From Kurthia senegalensis (lineage in GTDB: Bacteria > Bacillota > Bacilli > Bacillales_A > Planococcaceae): a stretch of DNA of 55,558 bases. Positions 25,695 to 35,058 of this stretch are shown here, one piece after another. The position numbers and the translations under genes are program-made. The stretch lies in the NCBI RefSeq assembly GCF_000285595.1, contig NZ_HE611064.1, forward strand, positions 791,652 through 847,209, given 5' to 3'. How positions within the stretch are numbered: the first letter of the stretch is position 1; every line of letters begins with the position of its first letter. The notes below the pieces were generated by a model. The model saw only the letters and a list, made by a program, of their open reading frames with translations. It was not told the origin of the DNA and did no database searches.

Positions 25695-26180
25695 TTAATT
25701 GATATGACCGACAAAGCGTCCAATCGTTAGTAATAAAATGCACCAAGCGAATGAACCGATGGCGGTGAAGATTACATATGATTTGAAACGGATATGAGTC
25801 GTGCCGCAGAAATAGCCGAATACTTGGCGAATGCCGGGTATGAAGCAACCGATTAAGATGGCGGTATGCCCGTATCGGTCGAGTAATCGCTTAATGCGGT
25901 CGTTTGACTTTTGTTTAATGCGGAACCACTTGTTGAGTTTCAACATGAGCGGTTGTCCTGCTTTCTTACCAATCGTGAAACTGAGGAGCATTCCGAGAAA
26001 AGAACCTAAAAAACAAATGATTAATGCATATGCGTAGTGAATCGAACCTATTTTCGTAAAGTAGCCCATCGCTAATAATAAGGCTTCATCCGGGATGGGG
26101 ATTGCCGCTAGTCCACAAGCTAAGTTGAAAAATACAAAGTAATAGCCGTATTGAGAAATAAGGTTATTAATTGTCTCCAT
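25695..26180 (-). CDS. ybfM: DedA-family membrane protein
   Basis: A 161-residue DedA (SNARE-associated) protein. Visible family features are the N-terminal re-entrant segment with PIPDEALLL, the F.G..LG..LSF..G glycine pattern, the basic middle, and the GCFIPGIRQV.GY.CG motif with its conserved Arg. DedA proteins act in lipid flipping and envelope homeostasis. Its start overlaps the end of pssA by 14 nt, so the two are co-translated. In B. subtilis pssA is followed by ybfM, a DedA protein, which supports the name. Confidence 0.8.
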   Translation of the reverse strand: METINNLISQYGYYFVFFNLACGLAAIPIPDEALLLAMGYFTKIGSIHYAYALIICFLGSFLGMLLSFTIGKKAGQPLMLKLNKWFRIKQKSNDRIKRLLDRYGHTAILIGCFIPGIRQVFGYFCGTTHIRFKSYVIFTAIGSFAWCILLLTIGRFVGHIN

Positions 26181-26703
26181 CGCTAAGCTCCGAAGACTGT
26201 TTTAGTTTTTTGAAATTCGGAAACCTCACTTGGCTCACCATTAAGGCCGCTAGTAAGAATGTTGCTAATATTAAAAAGATCGGTGTTGCGGTGAATGTGA
26301 AAATCATTAAAATAATCGCTGCTGCCGGGATGGGCATACCGACGAATATCGTTAACGTACTTTGTTTTACGTTGAACCGTGCTAAGCGCACAAGACCACA
26401 TACGGCATACACTAATACGGCAACTAGACCGAACCCATTCAAATATTGCAAAGATACTTCGTACGCAATCATCGCTGGTGCGACGCCGAACGTTACGACG
26501 TCCGCTAATGAATCGAGTTCTTTACCGAAAGAAGACATGACATTTAATTTCCGAGCCACACGCCCATCGAATAAATCAAACAGTCCTCCTAAAAAGATAA
26601 ATCCTACTGCCATGCCCATTTTATCGTCGATGGCGACGATGACCGCTAACATGCCACACATGAAATTACAAATCGTCAAGAAAGACGGTACGATCGCTTT
26701 CAT
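26167..26703 (-). CDS. pssA: CDP-diacylglycerol-serine O-phosphatidyltransferase
   Basis: A 178-residue CDP-alcohol phosphotransferase. The full active-site pattern DGxxARx8GxxxDxxxD is present (DGRVARK then GKELDSLAD). Five or so membrane segments follow. It makes phosphatidylserine from CDP-diacylglycerol and serine. The frame is open to 26730, but GAGGGGA lies about 10 nt before the ATG at 26703 and nothing similar precedes the first ATG, so 26703 is preferred. No psd gene follows, unlike in B. subtilis. Confidence 0.88.
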   Translation of the reverse strand: MKAIVPSFLTICNFMCGMLAVIVAIDDKMGMAVGFIFLGGLFDLFDGRVARKLNVMSSFGKELDSLADVVTFGVAPAMIAYEVSLQYLNGFGLVAVLVYAVCGLVRLARFNVKQSTLTIFVGMPIPAAAIILMIFTFTATPIFLILATFLLAALMVSQVRFPNFKKLKQSSELSDGDN

Positions 26704-26757
26704 AAAACTGTATTCCCCTCTTTTTTTCATATTTACTGCTTAAAAATATTGGCTTTT

Positions 26758-26786
26758 ATGAACATTTGCGTCCTACAAATGTTCAT
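26758..26786. promoter_or_regulatory. Inverted repeat upstream of pssA
   Basis: ATGAACATTTG and CAAATGTTCAT are perfect 11-bp arms with a 7-nt loop, 55 nt before the pssA start. There is no T-run, so it is more likely an operator or leader hairpin than a terminator. The rest of 26787-27045 shows only AT-rich promoter-like sequence. Confidence 0.4.
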
Positions 26787-27045
26787 CCCCGTTCATTTAT
26801 ACGGTCCTAAAAAAACCGTTCCTTTTCTATTCTAAACGATGTATACGTTCGATAGCAAAGGGAGTTGAAAAATATCTAGTACGTTTAAGACGTTTTCAAG
26901 TCGCTATTAGTTCGAAAAATCGTATCATTCATTGTTTTTATCGTATAAGCAAAACTTATAACAAAACATAGAATTACAATATTTTACTTATAAAGAAATA
27001 TATTATAAAATTTGCGTAGTAAGTAATTGGAATGGAGTGATTTAC

Positions 27046-27417
27046 ATGATTTTAAACATTCATCACGCACAAATTACGATTCCGAAAGGTGCTGAAGCAG
27101 CAGGGAAAGCATTCTACTGCGGCGTATTAGGACTACTTGAAAAAGAAAAACCTGAATCCCTTCAAGGACGTGGCGGCTTTTGGCTGCAAGTCGGGGACCG
27201 GGAAGTTCACGTTGGGACGGAAGATGACTTCGATCGATTGACGACGAAAGCGCATATTGCGTACGAAGTGACCGATATTGATCATTGGCGTCAGACGTTA
27301 GAGGCGCACGAAATTGAACCGATTGAAGGAATCCCGATTCCCGGATATGAACGGTTCGAATTCCGCGACCCATTTGGCAATCGTGTTGAAATGATTCAAG
27401 CGATCCGAACGACCTAA
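27046..27417 (+). CDS. Glyoxalase/bleomycin-resistance-fold protein
   Basis: A 123-residue VOC-superfamily protein. N-terminal NIHHAQITIPKG holds a metal-type His, GREVHVG an internal His, and FEFRDPFGNRVEMIQ the typical end. Such proteins are small metal-dependent lyases or dioxygenases; the substrate is not evident. The frame also opens at GTG 27037, but GGAG at 27034-27037 fits an ATG start at 27046. It stands alone and is convergent with yhgE. Confidence 0.8.
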   Translation: MILNIHHAQITIPKGAEAAGKAFYCGVLGLLEKEKPESLQGRGGFWLQVGDREVHVGTEDDFDRLTTKAHIAYEVTDIDHWRQTLEAHEIEPIEGIPIPGYERFEFRDPFGNRVEMIQAIRTT

Positions 27418-27430
27418 ACAATTTTTGCAT

Positions 27431-27467
27431 ATAAAAAAGGCAGTCATCTTCGTGACTGCCTTTTTTA
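27431..27467. terminator. Bidirectional terminator
   Basis: AAAAAAGGCAGTCA and TGACTGCCTTTTTT around a TCTTCG loop serve the convergent glyoxalase-fold and YhgE genes. Confidence 0.85.
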
Positions 27468-27476
27468 TTTATACGT

Positions 27477-30320
27477 TTATTTCGCTTCTCCGCTATGACG
27501 ACGTTTGAAGAGGAGTACATAGTAGAAGAATGTTACGAGTAAGCATCCTGCGCCAATGGCTAATAGGACGAAGAAGTTATGCCACATGAATGGTAAATCG
27601 TCTGTTGAAATGGCTGCTTTAAATCCTTGAACAGTGTACGTTAATGGCATGAAAGTATTTAACGTTTGGAAGAATCCAGGAGTCATTTCTTTCGGGAATG
27701 TACCTGCACTTGATGTTAATTGTAATACCATGAAGACGAGTACCATGAAGCGTCCACGGTCATCGAAGATCGATACGAGCATTTGCACGATGGAGATGAA
27801 CGCGAAGCTAGATACGAGTGCAATCGCATATACTGCCCAAAGATGATCTGGGTGGAAATCTAAGAAGAAGTTCACGAGTGTGACGACTAAAATAGATTGT
27901 AATGTACCGAGTGCCGCAAGTACGGACGTTTTACTGAAATACCAAGCCGCTGCGCTCGTCGGGCGAATAGCTGGATGTATTACGTTGTAAACGATTGTTA
28001 ATACGAGTGAACCTACGAGCAATCCTAAACCGATAAAGTATGGCGAGAAACCTGTACCGTAGTTTGGCACGTGGTTCGCTGCTTTTTCAGATAATGTTAC
28101 GGGCTCTGCTTGCATGTTATACGTTTTGTCTGTTGGTTTTACTTCAGATGCTTCTTCGTTTGCATCTGCTAGTTTTTCTTGTAATGTTTTCGTTCCGTCT
28201 GTTAAGTCGCCTGTTCCGTCTGCTAACGTTTTAGAACCTGTTGCCAGTTTGTCTGTACCTGTTGCAAGTTCACCTGTTCCATCTGCTAATGCTTGAGAAC
28301 CGTTTGCTAACTTGTCAGCACCACTTACGAGGCTTGTCGTCCCTGTTACGAGTTGATTTGAACCGTCGGCAAGTTTCGTCGTACCGTTCGTTAAATTAGA
28401 CGTTCCATCTTTCAATGAACCCGTTCCGTCTTGTAAATCGCTCGCACCTGTTACGAGTGCGCCTAGACCATTTTGTAATTGATTAGAACCATTTGCGAGT
28501 TGACCCATACCGCTCGTTAAGCTGTTTGAACCGCTCGTTAATTGACCCATACCATTTACTAATGAGTTAGAACCTGTCGTTAATGCACCGAGACCTTGTG
28601 TTAATGAATCAGAGCCTGATTTTAATGAACCAAGACCTGTGCTTAAGTCGTTAATTCCTGTTTGTAATTTTGTAGCACCTGCGTTTAATTGTTGTGCAGA
28701 AGCAATCGTCGTTGGCCAAGCTTTTTGAAGGCTAGACGTTCCCGCTGCTACTTGATTCGCACCACCAGAGAGTTGATTTGTTGAAGAAGAAAGTGCTGAT
28801 AAACCGCCTGCTAATTGTTTCGCCATGCCTTGCGCACTTGCTGAAGCAGTTGGAGCTGCAATCGCATCGATTGAAGTCGATACATTTTGTTGTTTCGCTG
28901 CCGCTGCTTGTGCTTGAGCTAAGGCACTATTCGCTTTTTGTAATGACGCATTTGCTGCTACTTTCGCCGCTTCATCTTCTACGTTTGCTAAAGCGTTCAC
29001 GACTGCTTGTGCAGAAGCAACTGCTTCTTTCGCTGATGCGACAGTTGCGTTCGCAGAAGTTGCCGCTTCACTAGCAGACGCTTTTGCTGATGACGTATTT
29101 ACCGTACCGCCTGCTGCAAGTGATTGTGATAAAGCTCCTGCTAGTTTTGATAAGTCACTAACCGAACCGTTCACTTTTGAAAGATTCGATGCGACGCCAT
29201 TCGCACCATCGTTTAAATTTTTAATATCATTTGTTTTTTCTTGTAATTTAGATGAGAAAGCCGCTGTACCGTCTTTTAATTGGCTTGCCCCTGTCATAAG
29301 TTGAGACGTCCCACCTTGTGCAGATGCGATGCCGGCACTTAATTTTTTAGAGCCGTCTGCTGCACTTGCTGCGCCGTTCGCTACTTTACTTGCGCCGTCG
29401 CTCGCTGATTGGATGCCTGAGTTTAATTTAGCAGCGCCATCTTTTGCTGATACGATTCCGTTATGAAGCGTACCTGCTCCGTCTTTCGCTGATGAAGCAC
29501 CGTCTTTTAATTTGCCTGCACCTGCATAAAGTTGAGACGCACCGTTATTTAATTGAATCGAACCGTCTTTCACTTGAATAATACCTGCGTTTAATGATTT
29601 TGCCCCGGTATTTAATTTTGTCGCGCCGTCTTTCGCTGATGCGACACCGTCGTTCAATTGGTTCGCTCCGTTATCAAGACGAATGACCCCGTCTTTCGCT
29701 GATAAAATACCGTTGTGTAATGTGTGGGCCCCTTTGTCGAGTTTCGCTGAGCCATCTTCTAATTTTTGTGCGCCGTCTGCAGCTGTGCCAAAGCCGTCGC
29801 CCATTTTTTTAATGTTATCGAATACTTGCTCTGAGTAAGTTTCTGCTACTTGCGTATTCACTTTTTGGCGAATAGTCGCAACAGCTGACTTCCCTACTTG
29901 AGATGTAATGAAGTTCAACCCTTCATTTGGTGTGTATTTGATGTCCATTTTTTCAGGGTCTTTTTCTAATAAAGTCCCTGCATTTTTACTGAAGTCTTCT
30001 GGAATTGTGACCGTCATGTAGTACTTACGATCTTTCATTCCTTGTTCGGCTTCTTCTTTTGATACGATTTTGAATTTCAATGTCCCGTCTTTTTCAAGTT
30101 CTTCTGCTACTTGCTGACCGACATCTAATGTTTTTCCTTTAACTGTTGCCTCTTTATCTTCATTTACGATTGCAACTGGTACTTTATTTAAGTGGCTGTA
30201 TGGATCCCAAAATGACCACAAGAACATTCCTGCATAAATAATTGGTACGAATAATATTGCAATAAGAGAGATGAGTAGCATTTTTGTCGTAAAAATATGC
30301 TTCCATTCCGCTTTAAACAT
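27477..30320 (-). CDS. YhgE/Pip-type membrane protein
   Basis: A 947-residue protein. One N-terminal membrane segment (about 15-38) is followed by an outer domain (VPVAIVNEDKEA), then a very long array of LxxGaxxLxxG-type coiled repeats (about 185-690), and five C-terminal ABC-2-like membrane segments (about 750-940). This is the layout of YhgE/Pip proteins: phage infection protein of Lactococcus, and EsaA-like components of type VII secretion. The role here is open. AAGGAGG precedes ATG. A 23-bp operator-like palindrome upstream also precedes the TetR gene, so it is probably repressed by that regulator. Confidence 0.8.
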   Translation of the reverse strand: MFKAEWKHIFTTKMLLISLIAILFVPIIYAGMFLWSFWDPYSHLNKVPVAIVNEDKEATVKGKTLDVGQQVAEELEKDGTLKFKIVSKEEAEQGMKDRKYYMTVTIPEDFSKNAGTLLEKDPEKMDIKYTPNEGLNFITSQVGKSAVATIRQKVNTQVAETYSEQVFDNIKKMGDGFGTAADGAQKLEDGSAKLDKGAHTLHNGILSAKDGVIRLDNGANQLNDGVASAKDGATKLNTGAKSLNAGIIQVKDGSIQLNNGASQLYAGAGKLKDGASSAKDGAGTLHNGIVSAKDGAAKLNSGIQSASDGASKVANGAASAADGSKKLSAGIASAQGGTSQLMTGASQLKDGTAAFSSKLQEKTNDIKNLNDGANGVASNLSKVNGSVSDLSKLAGALSQSLAAGGTVNTSSAKASASEAATSANATVASAKEAVASAQAVVNALANVEDEAAKVAANASLQKANSALAQAQAAAAKQQNVSTSIDAIAAPTASASAQGMAKQLAGGLSALSSSTNQLSGGANQVAAGTSSLQKAWPTTIASAQQLNAGATKLQTGINDLSTGLGSLKSGSDSLTQGLGALTTGSNSLVNGMGQLTSGSNSLTSGMGQLANGSNQLQNGLGALVTGASDLQDGTGSLKDGTSNLTNGTTKLADGSNQLVTGTTSLVSGADKLANGSQALADGTGELATGTDKLATGSKTLADGTGDLTDGTKTLQEKLADANEEASEVKPTDKTYNMQAEPVTLSEKAANHVPNYGTGFSPYFIGLGLLVGSLVLTIVYNVIHPAIRPTSAAAWYFSKTSVLAALGTLQSILVVTLVNFFLDFHPDHLWAVYAIALVSSFAFISIVQMLVSIFDDRGRFMVLVFMVLQLTSSAGTFPKEMTPGFFQTLNTFMPLTYTVQGFKAAISTDDLPFMWHNFFVLLAIGAGCLLVTFFYYVLLFKRRHSGEAK

Positions 30321-30382
30321 ACTCGAAATTTCCTCCTTTATATTGTGTACTGCTTCACTTTTTAATCCCGTATAAAACCAAG

Positions 30383-30405
30383 TGACCGAAATTGAATTTT
30401 AGTCA
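30383..30405. promoter_or_regulatory. TetR operator-like palindrome before yhgE
   Basis: A 23-bp imperfect palindrome with outer arms TGACCGAAA and TTTTAGTCA. The left half is the same as in the site at 31026-31048. It lies 63-85 nt before the YhgE start. Confidence 0.6.
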
Positions 30406-30426
30406 AAAAAGAGTAAAAGAGAATGC

Positions 30427-30996
30427 TTATTTCATAAGCCCTCTAAAAATTGTACTTTGGAACAAGTTGATGATTTGTTTTTCAGTTAAGTCTTCATCAT
30501 GATGATCTGACCAATCTACAACGACTGCTAAGTACGCTTTAAATAGCAAATACGCTACGAGGCGTTCATCGCAAGGTAATACTTCATCACGTTGTACCGC
30601 AATTTTTATTTTTTCTTCCAAGTAGTTCAACAATTCATTTTCGATTTGTTTAATCATCTCATGAACTTCCGGCGTACTCATCGAACGTTCTTCTTCGATC
30701 AATTTAGAATACAACTTATGAACTTCGCGGAATTCTAAAATTTTCATAAGGACGTGATGCGTATTGTCGATTACCGACTGATGAGGGTCAATCGTATTCT
30801 CTACTTCTGCCTTCATTTCTTTAATGAATTGAATGACGATTTCTTGAAAAAGTTCATCTTTGTTTTTGAAGAATGTGTAAATTGTACCTTTGCCGACTTT
30901 TGCCAATTTGGCTACTTGCTCCATCGTTGTCGCTTTATAACCAAATAGCGTAAATGATTTACGTGCCGCTTCTACAATTTCTGTACGACGATCCAT
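30427..30996 (-). CDS. TetR-family transcriptional regulator
   Basis: A 189-residue regulator. The N-terminal helix-turn-helix (about 10-55) shows ARKSFTLFGYKATTMEQVAK and VGKGTIYTFFKNKDELF; the rest is the ligand-binding core. It lies directly upstream of the YhgE gene on the same strand. The same 23-bp palindrome stands before both genes, so it probably represses itself and the membrane protein. The inducer is unknown; the neighbourhood hints at an envelope or lipid signal. Confidence 0.88.
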   Translation of the reverse strand: MDRRTEIVEAARKSFTLFGYKATTMEQVAKLAKVGKGTIYTFFKNKDELFQEIVIQFIKEMKAEVENTIDPHQSVIDNTHHVLMKILEFREVHKLYSKLIEEERSMSTPEVHEMIKQIENELLNYLEEKIKIAVQRDEVLPCDERLVAYLLFKAYLAVVVDWSDHHDEDLTEKQIINLFQSTIFRGLMK

Positions 30997-31025
30997 CTTC
31001 GTCCCTCTTCCTCTTTTTTAATTTC

Positions 31026-31048
31026 TGACCGAAATTCGTTTCTGGTCA
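31026..31048. promoter_or_regulatory. TetR operator-like palindrome before tetR
   Basis: A 23-bp imperfect palindrome with outer arms TGACCGAAA and TTTCTGGTCA. It starts about 5 nt after the predicted transcription start, a good place for repression. Confidence 0.65.
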
Positions 31049-31059
31049 TCTAGTCATTT

Positions 31060-31087
31060 ATTGTACCACGTTCGATTTAAAATACAA
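31060..31087 (-). promoter_or_regulatory. Promoter of the tetR gene
   Basis: TTGTAT (31082-31087) and TACAAT (31060-31065) with a 16-bp spacer on the minus strand, directly before the operator-like site. Confidence 0.5.
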
Positions 31088-31151
31088 CCGTTTTTCATTA
31101 AAAAGTTTCTTATTACACGAAAGGAGTAAAGAAACACAAAAAGTACAAATG

Positions 31152-31178
31152 AAAAAGCAAGCAGTTCAATCTGCTTGC
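31152..31178 (-). terminator. Terminator of the tar operon
   Basis: GCAAGCAG pairs with CTGCTTGC, followed by T5 on the minus strand, right after the last gene of the ribitol teichoic acid operon. Confidence 0.7.
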
Positions 31179-31181
31179 TCG

Positions 31182-32717
31182 TTAAACTTCCGCATCTAAT
31201 TGGTCAAACAACGCTTGCCATTTCTCGTATTGTCGTTGGAACGTATATTTCTCACGTATTAAGTTGTACCCTACTTCGCCCATCGCTGCCGCTTTTTCTG
31301 GATGCTTGAATAAATCGAGCATCGCATCAGAAAGTGCCTCGACGTCTCCATTTGGCACGAGCGTGCAAAGTGTCTCATCTTCATACATTTCTTCTACTAA
31401 ATAGTCGATGTCAAACGAAATGACCGTCGTTTTATTCGCAAACGCTTCGAGTGCGACGAGTGATTGGCCTTCGAAAAGTGACGTAATGATTGTAAATTGT
31501 GACTCTGCAAACACACGGTCTGCTTCTGTCGTATACCCTTTGAAGAAAATATGTTGCGTTAGTTTTAATTTCTTCACGAGTTTCTTCAATTTACTTTCTT
31601 CATCGCCGCTACCGTAAATGTATAGTGTCGCTTCCGGTTCATCTCGAACGACGAACTTAAACGCTTCAATCGCAAGTTCGATGCGTTTCAAATCTTCTAG
31701 GCGACTAACGATGGAGGCAACAAACGGTTTCTTCTCAGCGATTTTCTCAGGCAATTCGACCGCATTTGAAATGACTTCATATCGCTTAGTCGGATAATCG
31801 ACGACTAAATCGGCACGTTGACGCTCCGTTAATAAAACAATCGGCGCTTGATCGTCTGGATTATCGAAAATTTGTTGATGATTCTTTTTCATTTTGCTTC
31901 CTCGCGTATACGGCTCTTCGTACGTCGTCGTATGAATTGGGTAAATGCGATGCGCAAGCCCCGCTTCCATTTGTTGCACTTTAAAGTTCGAGCTAGGACC
32001 GTCACAAATAAGGAATGGACGCTCCTCTTCTTGTCGTGCCAACTCTTCTAAAAAATACGTATGGAAGCCGTTATTATTACGGAAAGGAATCGCTTTTTTA
32101 TTCGTCGGTTCGAATAACACGACGTGCAACTGACGTCCCGTTTCCGGTTCAAACCAACGTACTAAATAACAATGTCCTTCTCTCGTATAATGAAAAATCT
32201 GACTCACATTCCCCGTTGCGGGATGAAATGTATGTTTACACATTAAATAACCGTCTGGATGGAAATATTCCGTACTACTAATGACGCGCGTCGCCGAATA
32301 GTATGAGATATGTTCTAGATGGCCATTCGCGTCCCAAAATTTTTCTTTTTGGAGACGACCATCTTGGAAGTAAAGCGTCTGATCATCTTTTTGAATCATC
32401 ATAAAGCCTTCTTCTTGCAACTCATTCAGGCGGGCGTAATGTGCACGATTTTCTTCGCTAATTTGTGCGTGTACGGTCATTTTTTGTCGGTAATAATCGT
32501 ACACATTAATAATGCGTGCATCTGGATGAAGACGACCATCTTCATGCAACGTCTTTTCAATTGTCGCATAGCCGAATCGCTTATCATCCAATGTCAAAAG
32601 ATCGCTCGCATAACGCTCGTTGTTGAACAACTTCGTGCGGCGATACATGACGCTATTAATTCCGCCCTTTTCCGCATTAATGTCCCAAACGACCATCCAT
32701 ACTTTACGTTTTGACAT
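31182..32717 (-). CDS. Family 4 glycosyltransferase, probable teichoic acid glycosylation
   Basis: A 511-residue paralogue of the glycosyltransferase at 16815-18368. It has the same N-terminal beta repeats (YFHPDGYLMCKH, YTREGHCYLVRW) and a C-terminal GT-B half with SRLEDLKR, YIYGSGDEESKL and EGQSLVALEAFANK, an intact EX7E motif. As the last gene of the tarI-tarJ operon it probably decorates poly(ribitol-phosphate), as TarM or TagE do (inference). ATG at 32717 is preferred over the GTG at 32726, which lies inside the AGGAGGTG ribosome binding site. Confidence 0.75.
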   Translation of the reverse strand: MSKRKVWMVVWDINAEKGGINSVMYRRTKLFNNERYASDLLTLDDKRFGYATIEKTLHEDGRLHPDARIINVYDYYRQKMTVHAQISEENRAHYARLNELQEEGFMMIQKDDQTLYFQDGRLQKEKFWDANGHLEHISYYSATRVISSTEYFHPDGYLMCKHTFHPATGNVSQIFHYTREGHCYLVRWFEPETGRQLHVVLFEPTNKKAIPFRNNNGFHTYFLEELARQEEERPFLICDGPSSNFKVQQMEAGLAHRIYPIHTTTYEEPYTRGSKMKKNHQQIFDNPDDQAPIVLLTERQRADLVVDYPTKRYEVISNAVELPEKIAEKKPFVASIVSRLEDLKRIELAIEAFKFVVRDEPEATLYIYGSGDEESKLKKLVKKLKLTQHIFFKGYTTEADRVFAESQFTIITSLFEGQSLVALEAFANKTTVISFDIDYLVEEMYEDETLCTLVPNGDVEALSDAMLDLFKHPEKAAAMGEVGYNLIREKYTFQRQYEKWQALFDQLDAEV

Positions 32718-32729
32718 TTGAAGCACCTC

Positions 32730-33901
32730 CTACTTTTTTCTTTCAATACAGTCAATAACGAGCTGTGCGACACGTTCAGTCGACTTGCCGTCTAAATCGC
32801 CGAAGAAACGATCTGTAAATGCCGTCAAATCTACTTTATCTCCAACGTGGTGACGTTTCATCGCTTCAATTAATTCTGATGTCGTACGCACGATTTCACC
32901 TGGTGTGAATTGTTCATACGGCACGTAAAAATCACGTGATGCGATGTATTCTTCTAAATCAAAGCAGAAGAATAGCATCGGTTTATTTAATAGCGCAAAC
33001 TCGAAACAAACAGATGAATAGTCTGTAATGAGTAAGTCCGTCACGAACAATAGGTCATTCACGGACGGATACTTCGTAAAGTCGAGAATCTTATCTTTAT
33101 ATTGTGCAGGAATCGGACATTTCTTTTTCACGAACGGATGCATTTTCACGAGGAACACTTCGTGATCCCCAAGACTCTCGTACAGCGCATCAAAGTCGAG
33201 CTGCTTGTACGGGAACTTCGCACTCGATTGCCCATTCCCTCGGAAGGTCGGTGCGTATAACGTCACTTTTTTTCCGACTAATTCGGGATGCTTCGCATAC
33301 ACTTCTGCTCGCTTCGCTTCTTTATAGGCATCATCGAAAAAGACGTCCGTACGCGGAATGCCTGTCGGTATGACATTTGCGACGTCGATTCCGAACCCTT
33401 CTGCATAAAAAGGAGCAACGTACGGCGAACTAACGATGGCTTTCGTATAGTTACGATGCGCGAGTGAATCCGGTTTTGGACCACCCGGTTTCCCTACACG
33501 GCTGAAGCCAAACGTTTTGAATGCACCTACCGCATGCCACACTTGAATCAAATCCGCTTTTTTACGAATTTTCAGCGGGTAAATCATCGGATAAAAATCA
33601 TCGATTAAAATGACTTTCGACGTTGCCAAATTGTATGCCAACTGAATAATTTCGAGATAGCGTTTTCGCGTTTTCACACTTTCTTTTAATAAGAAGTAAT
33701 AGTTGAATTGTTCACGTTTTTGTAATTCGTCATATACCATTTGAAAATTGTCGCTCAACGTTTTGCGACTATCTGATAAGATCGAGATTTTCTTTTTTGA
33801 ACAGGTAAGCAAGAAAAGGCACGGTACATCGCTTCAAAAATTTCTTTTTTGAATTTGCGGTCTAGCTTTTTCTTGAACGGTTCTTTTTTCTTTTTAACCA
33901 A
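32730..33901 (-). pseudogene. CDP-polyol phosphotransferase (TagF/TarF-like), frameshifted near the 5' end
   Basis: The main open frame (32730-33812, 360 codons from a TTG) has the family motifs VWHAVGAFKTFG, GIPRTDVFF, YAPTFR, LVKMHP and TDYSSVCFEFALLNKP. Upstream another frame starts at TTG 33901 with GAGG before it and encodes a basic N-terminus ending AMYRAFSCLPVQK. One more A in the A6 run at 33793-33798 (minus-strand sense) joins the two into about 390 residues, the usual family length, and makes VQKKKISILSDSRK at the joint. So the gene is broken by one base or the base is a sequencing error. The role would be adding glycerol- or ribitol-phosphate units to teichoic acid. Confidence 0.7.
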
Positions 33902-33924
33902 TGCGATTCCTCTTTTCACTCGTA

Positions 33925-35058
33925 CTACGCCTTTTCAAGCAAATGATGGACGATGCGTTCTGATACATTGTCCGTAAAACTAAAATTGTACGCAACCATG
34001 CGCTCTGTATCGTAATACTCTGCCTTTTGACGCGTATTTAACCAATCGATTAACTCGTCTAATTCCGTCAAAATCACTCCGTCTGAAATCGCATCAATCG
34101 GACGATACAACCCACGGCTATTCGTATATTCCACTAAATCGGGCACGTAATGGGCGAGCGGTTTTTCAAACAACGCGTATTCAAAAATAGCCGATGAATA
34201 ATCCGTCACAAATGCATCGACAACAGGCATCCACTCATTCAACGTATACGTCGTATCTACGTGAATTTGCGGATATTCTGTTAGCGGTTGCCACTCCCTT
34301 TTATCGGTATATGGATGCGGGACAAAAATGAGTCGGGTCTTCTCCGCTAACTTCGGCGCAATCTTCCGTAATACGTCCATCCAGTCCAAGCTCGACTCGC
34401 GATACTTCGCTTTCGCACGGTACGTCGGCGCAATCAAAATAATACGCATCTCCTCGTCATGCCACGGGATAGATGCTTCTGGCACCCGCTCTTTTCCGAG
34501 CAAATCAACACGTGGAATGCCGAACGGATAAATTTGTGTCGCTGGCATGTGGAACGCTTCCGCATAATATGGCACGACTTGTTCGGATGACACGTAGACG
34601 TGCGAATAATTCGTATGTACAGGGACGATGTTTAAATAAGCCGATGACGGCCCAAACTTCGTATCTTTCGTGCTATAGCCAAATTTTTTAAAAGCACCTG
34701 CTGCATGCCAAAGTTGTACAAACTTCGTCTCTTTACGGGGCGTAATTAAATACACAGGTAAAAAATAATCGCTCAGTAACACTATTTTGGCATCTCGAAT
34801 ATGCCATAGTTGTTTAAACAAACTAGCATTCATTCGATTGTCGCAATGGTCCATCACGATCTTCATATTTGGATACAGCTCGCGCATTTTTTCGACGACC
34901 GCTTTCAAATTACCTTCTAAACGTTCCGCACGCTTGCTGTAGACAATCACTTTTCGTTCGTCGATTTTCTTTTTTGAGGCGACCGCATAACAAAATCGGT
35001 ACACCGTTTTATACAAACGTTGAACGGTGAAACGTCCAATTCTTTTTAGATTTTCCAT
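33925..35058 (-). CDS. CDP-polyol phosphotransferase (TagF/TarL-like)
   Basis: A 377-residue member of the CDP-glycerol glycerophosphotransferase family. Motifs: VQLWHAAGAFKKFGYS, PFGIPRVDLL, LIAPTYR, LIFVPHPY and TDYSSAIFEYALFEKP. Placed after tarI and tarJ, it probably polymerises ribitol-phosphate from CDP-ribitol, but TarF-like priming cannot be excluded. It lacks the long N-terminal part of TarL. The ATG at 35058 overlaps the tarJ end by 13 nt and is preferred over the TTG at 35079. Confidence 0.8.
   Translation of the reverse strand: MENLKRIGRFTVQRLYKTVYRFCYAVASKKKIDERKVIVYSKRAERLEGNLKAVVEKMRELYPNMKIVMDHCDNRMNASLFKQLWHIRDAKIVLLSDYFLPVYLITPRKETKFVQLWHAAGAFKKFGYSTKDTKFGPSSAYLNIVPVHTNYSHVYVSSEQVVPYYAEAFHMPATQIYPFGIPRVDLLGKERVPEASIPWHDEEMRIILIAPTYRAKAKYRESSLDWMDVLRKIAPKLAEKTRLIFVPHPYTDKREWQPLTEYPQIHVDTTYTLNEWMPVVDAFVTDYSSAIFEYALFEKPLAHYVPDLVEYTNSRGLYRPIDAISDGVILTELDELIDWLNTRQKAEYYDTERMVAYNFSFTDNVSERIVHHLLEKA

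Noticed and set aside
26171-26743. 190-codon plus-strand ORF opposite pssA
   Set aside because: It is the antisense of pssA, whose active-site motif is complete. The plus frame has no recognisable domain.
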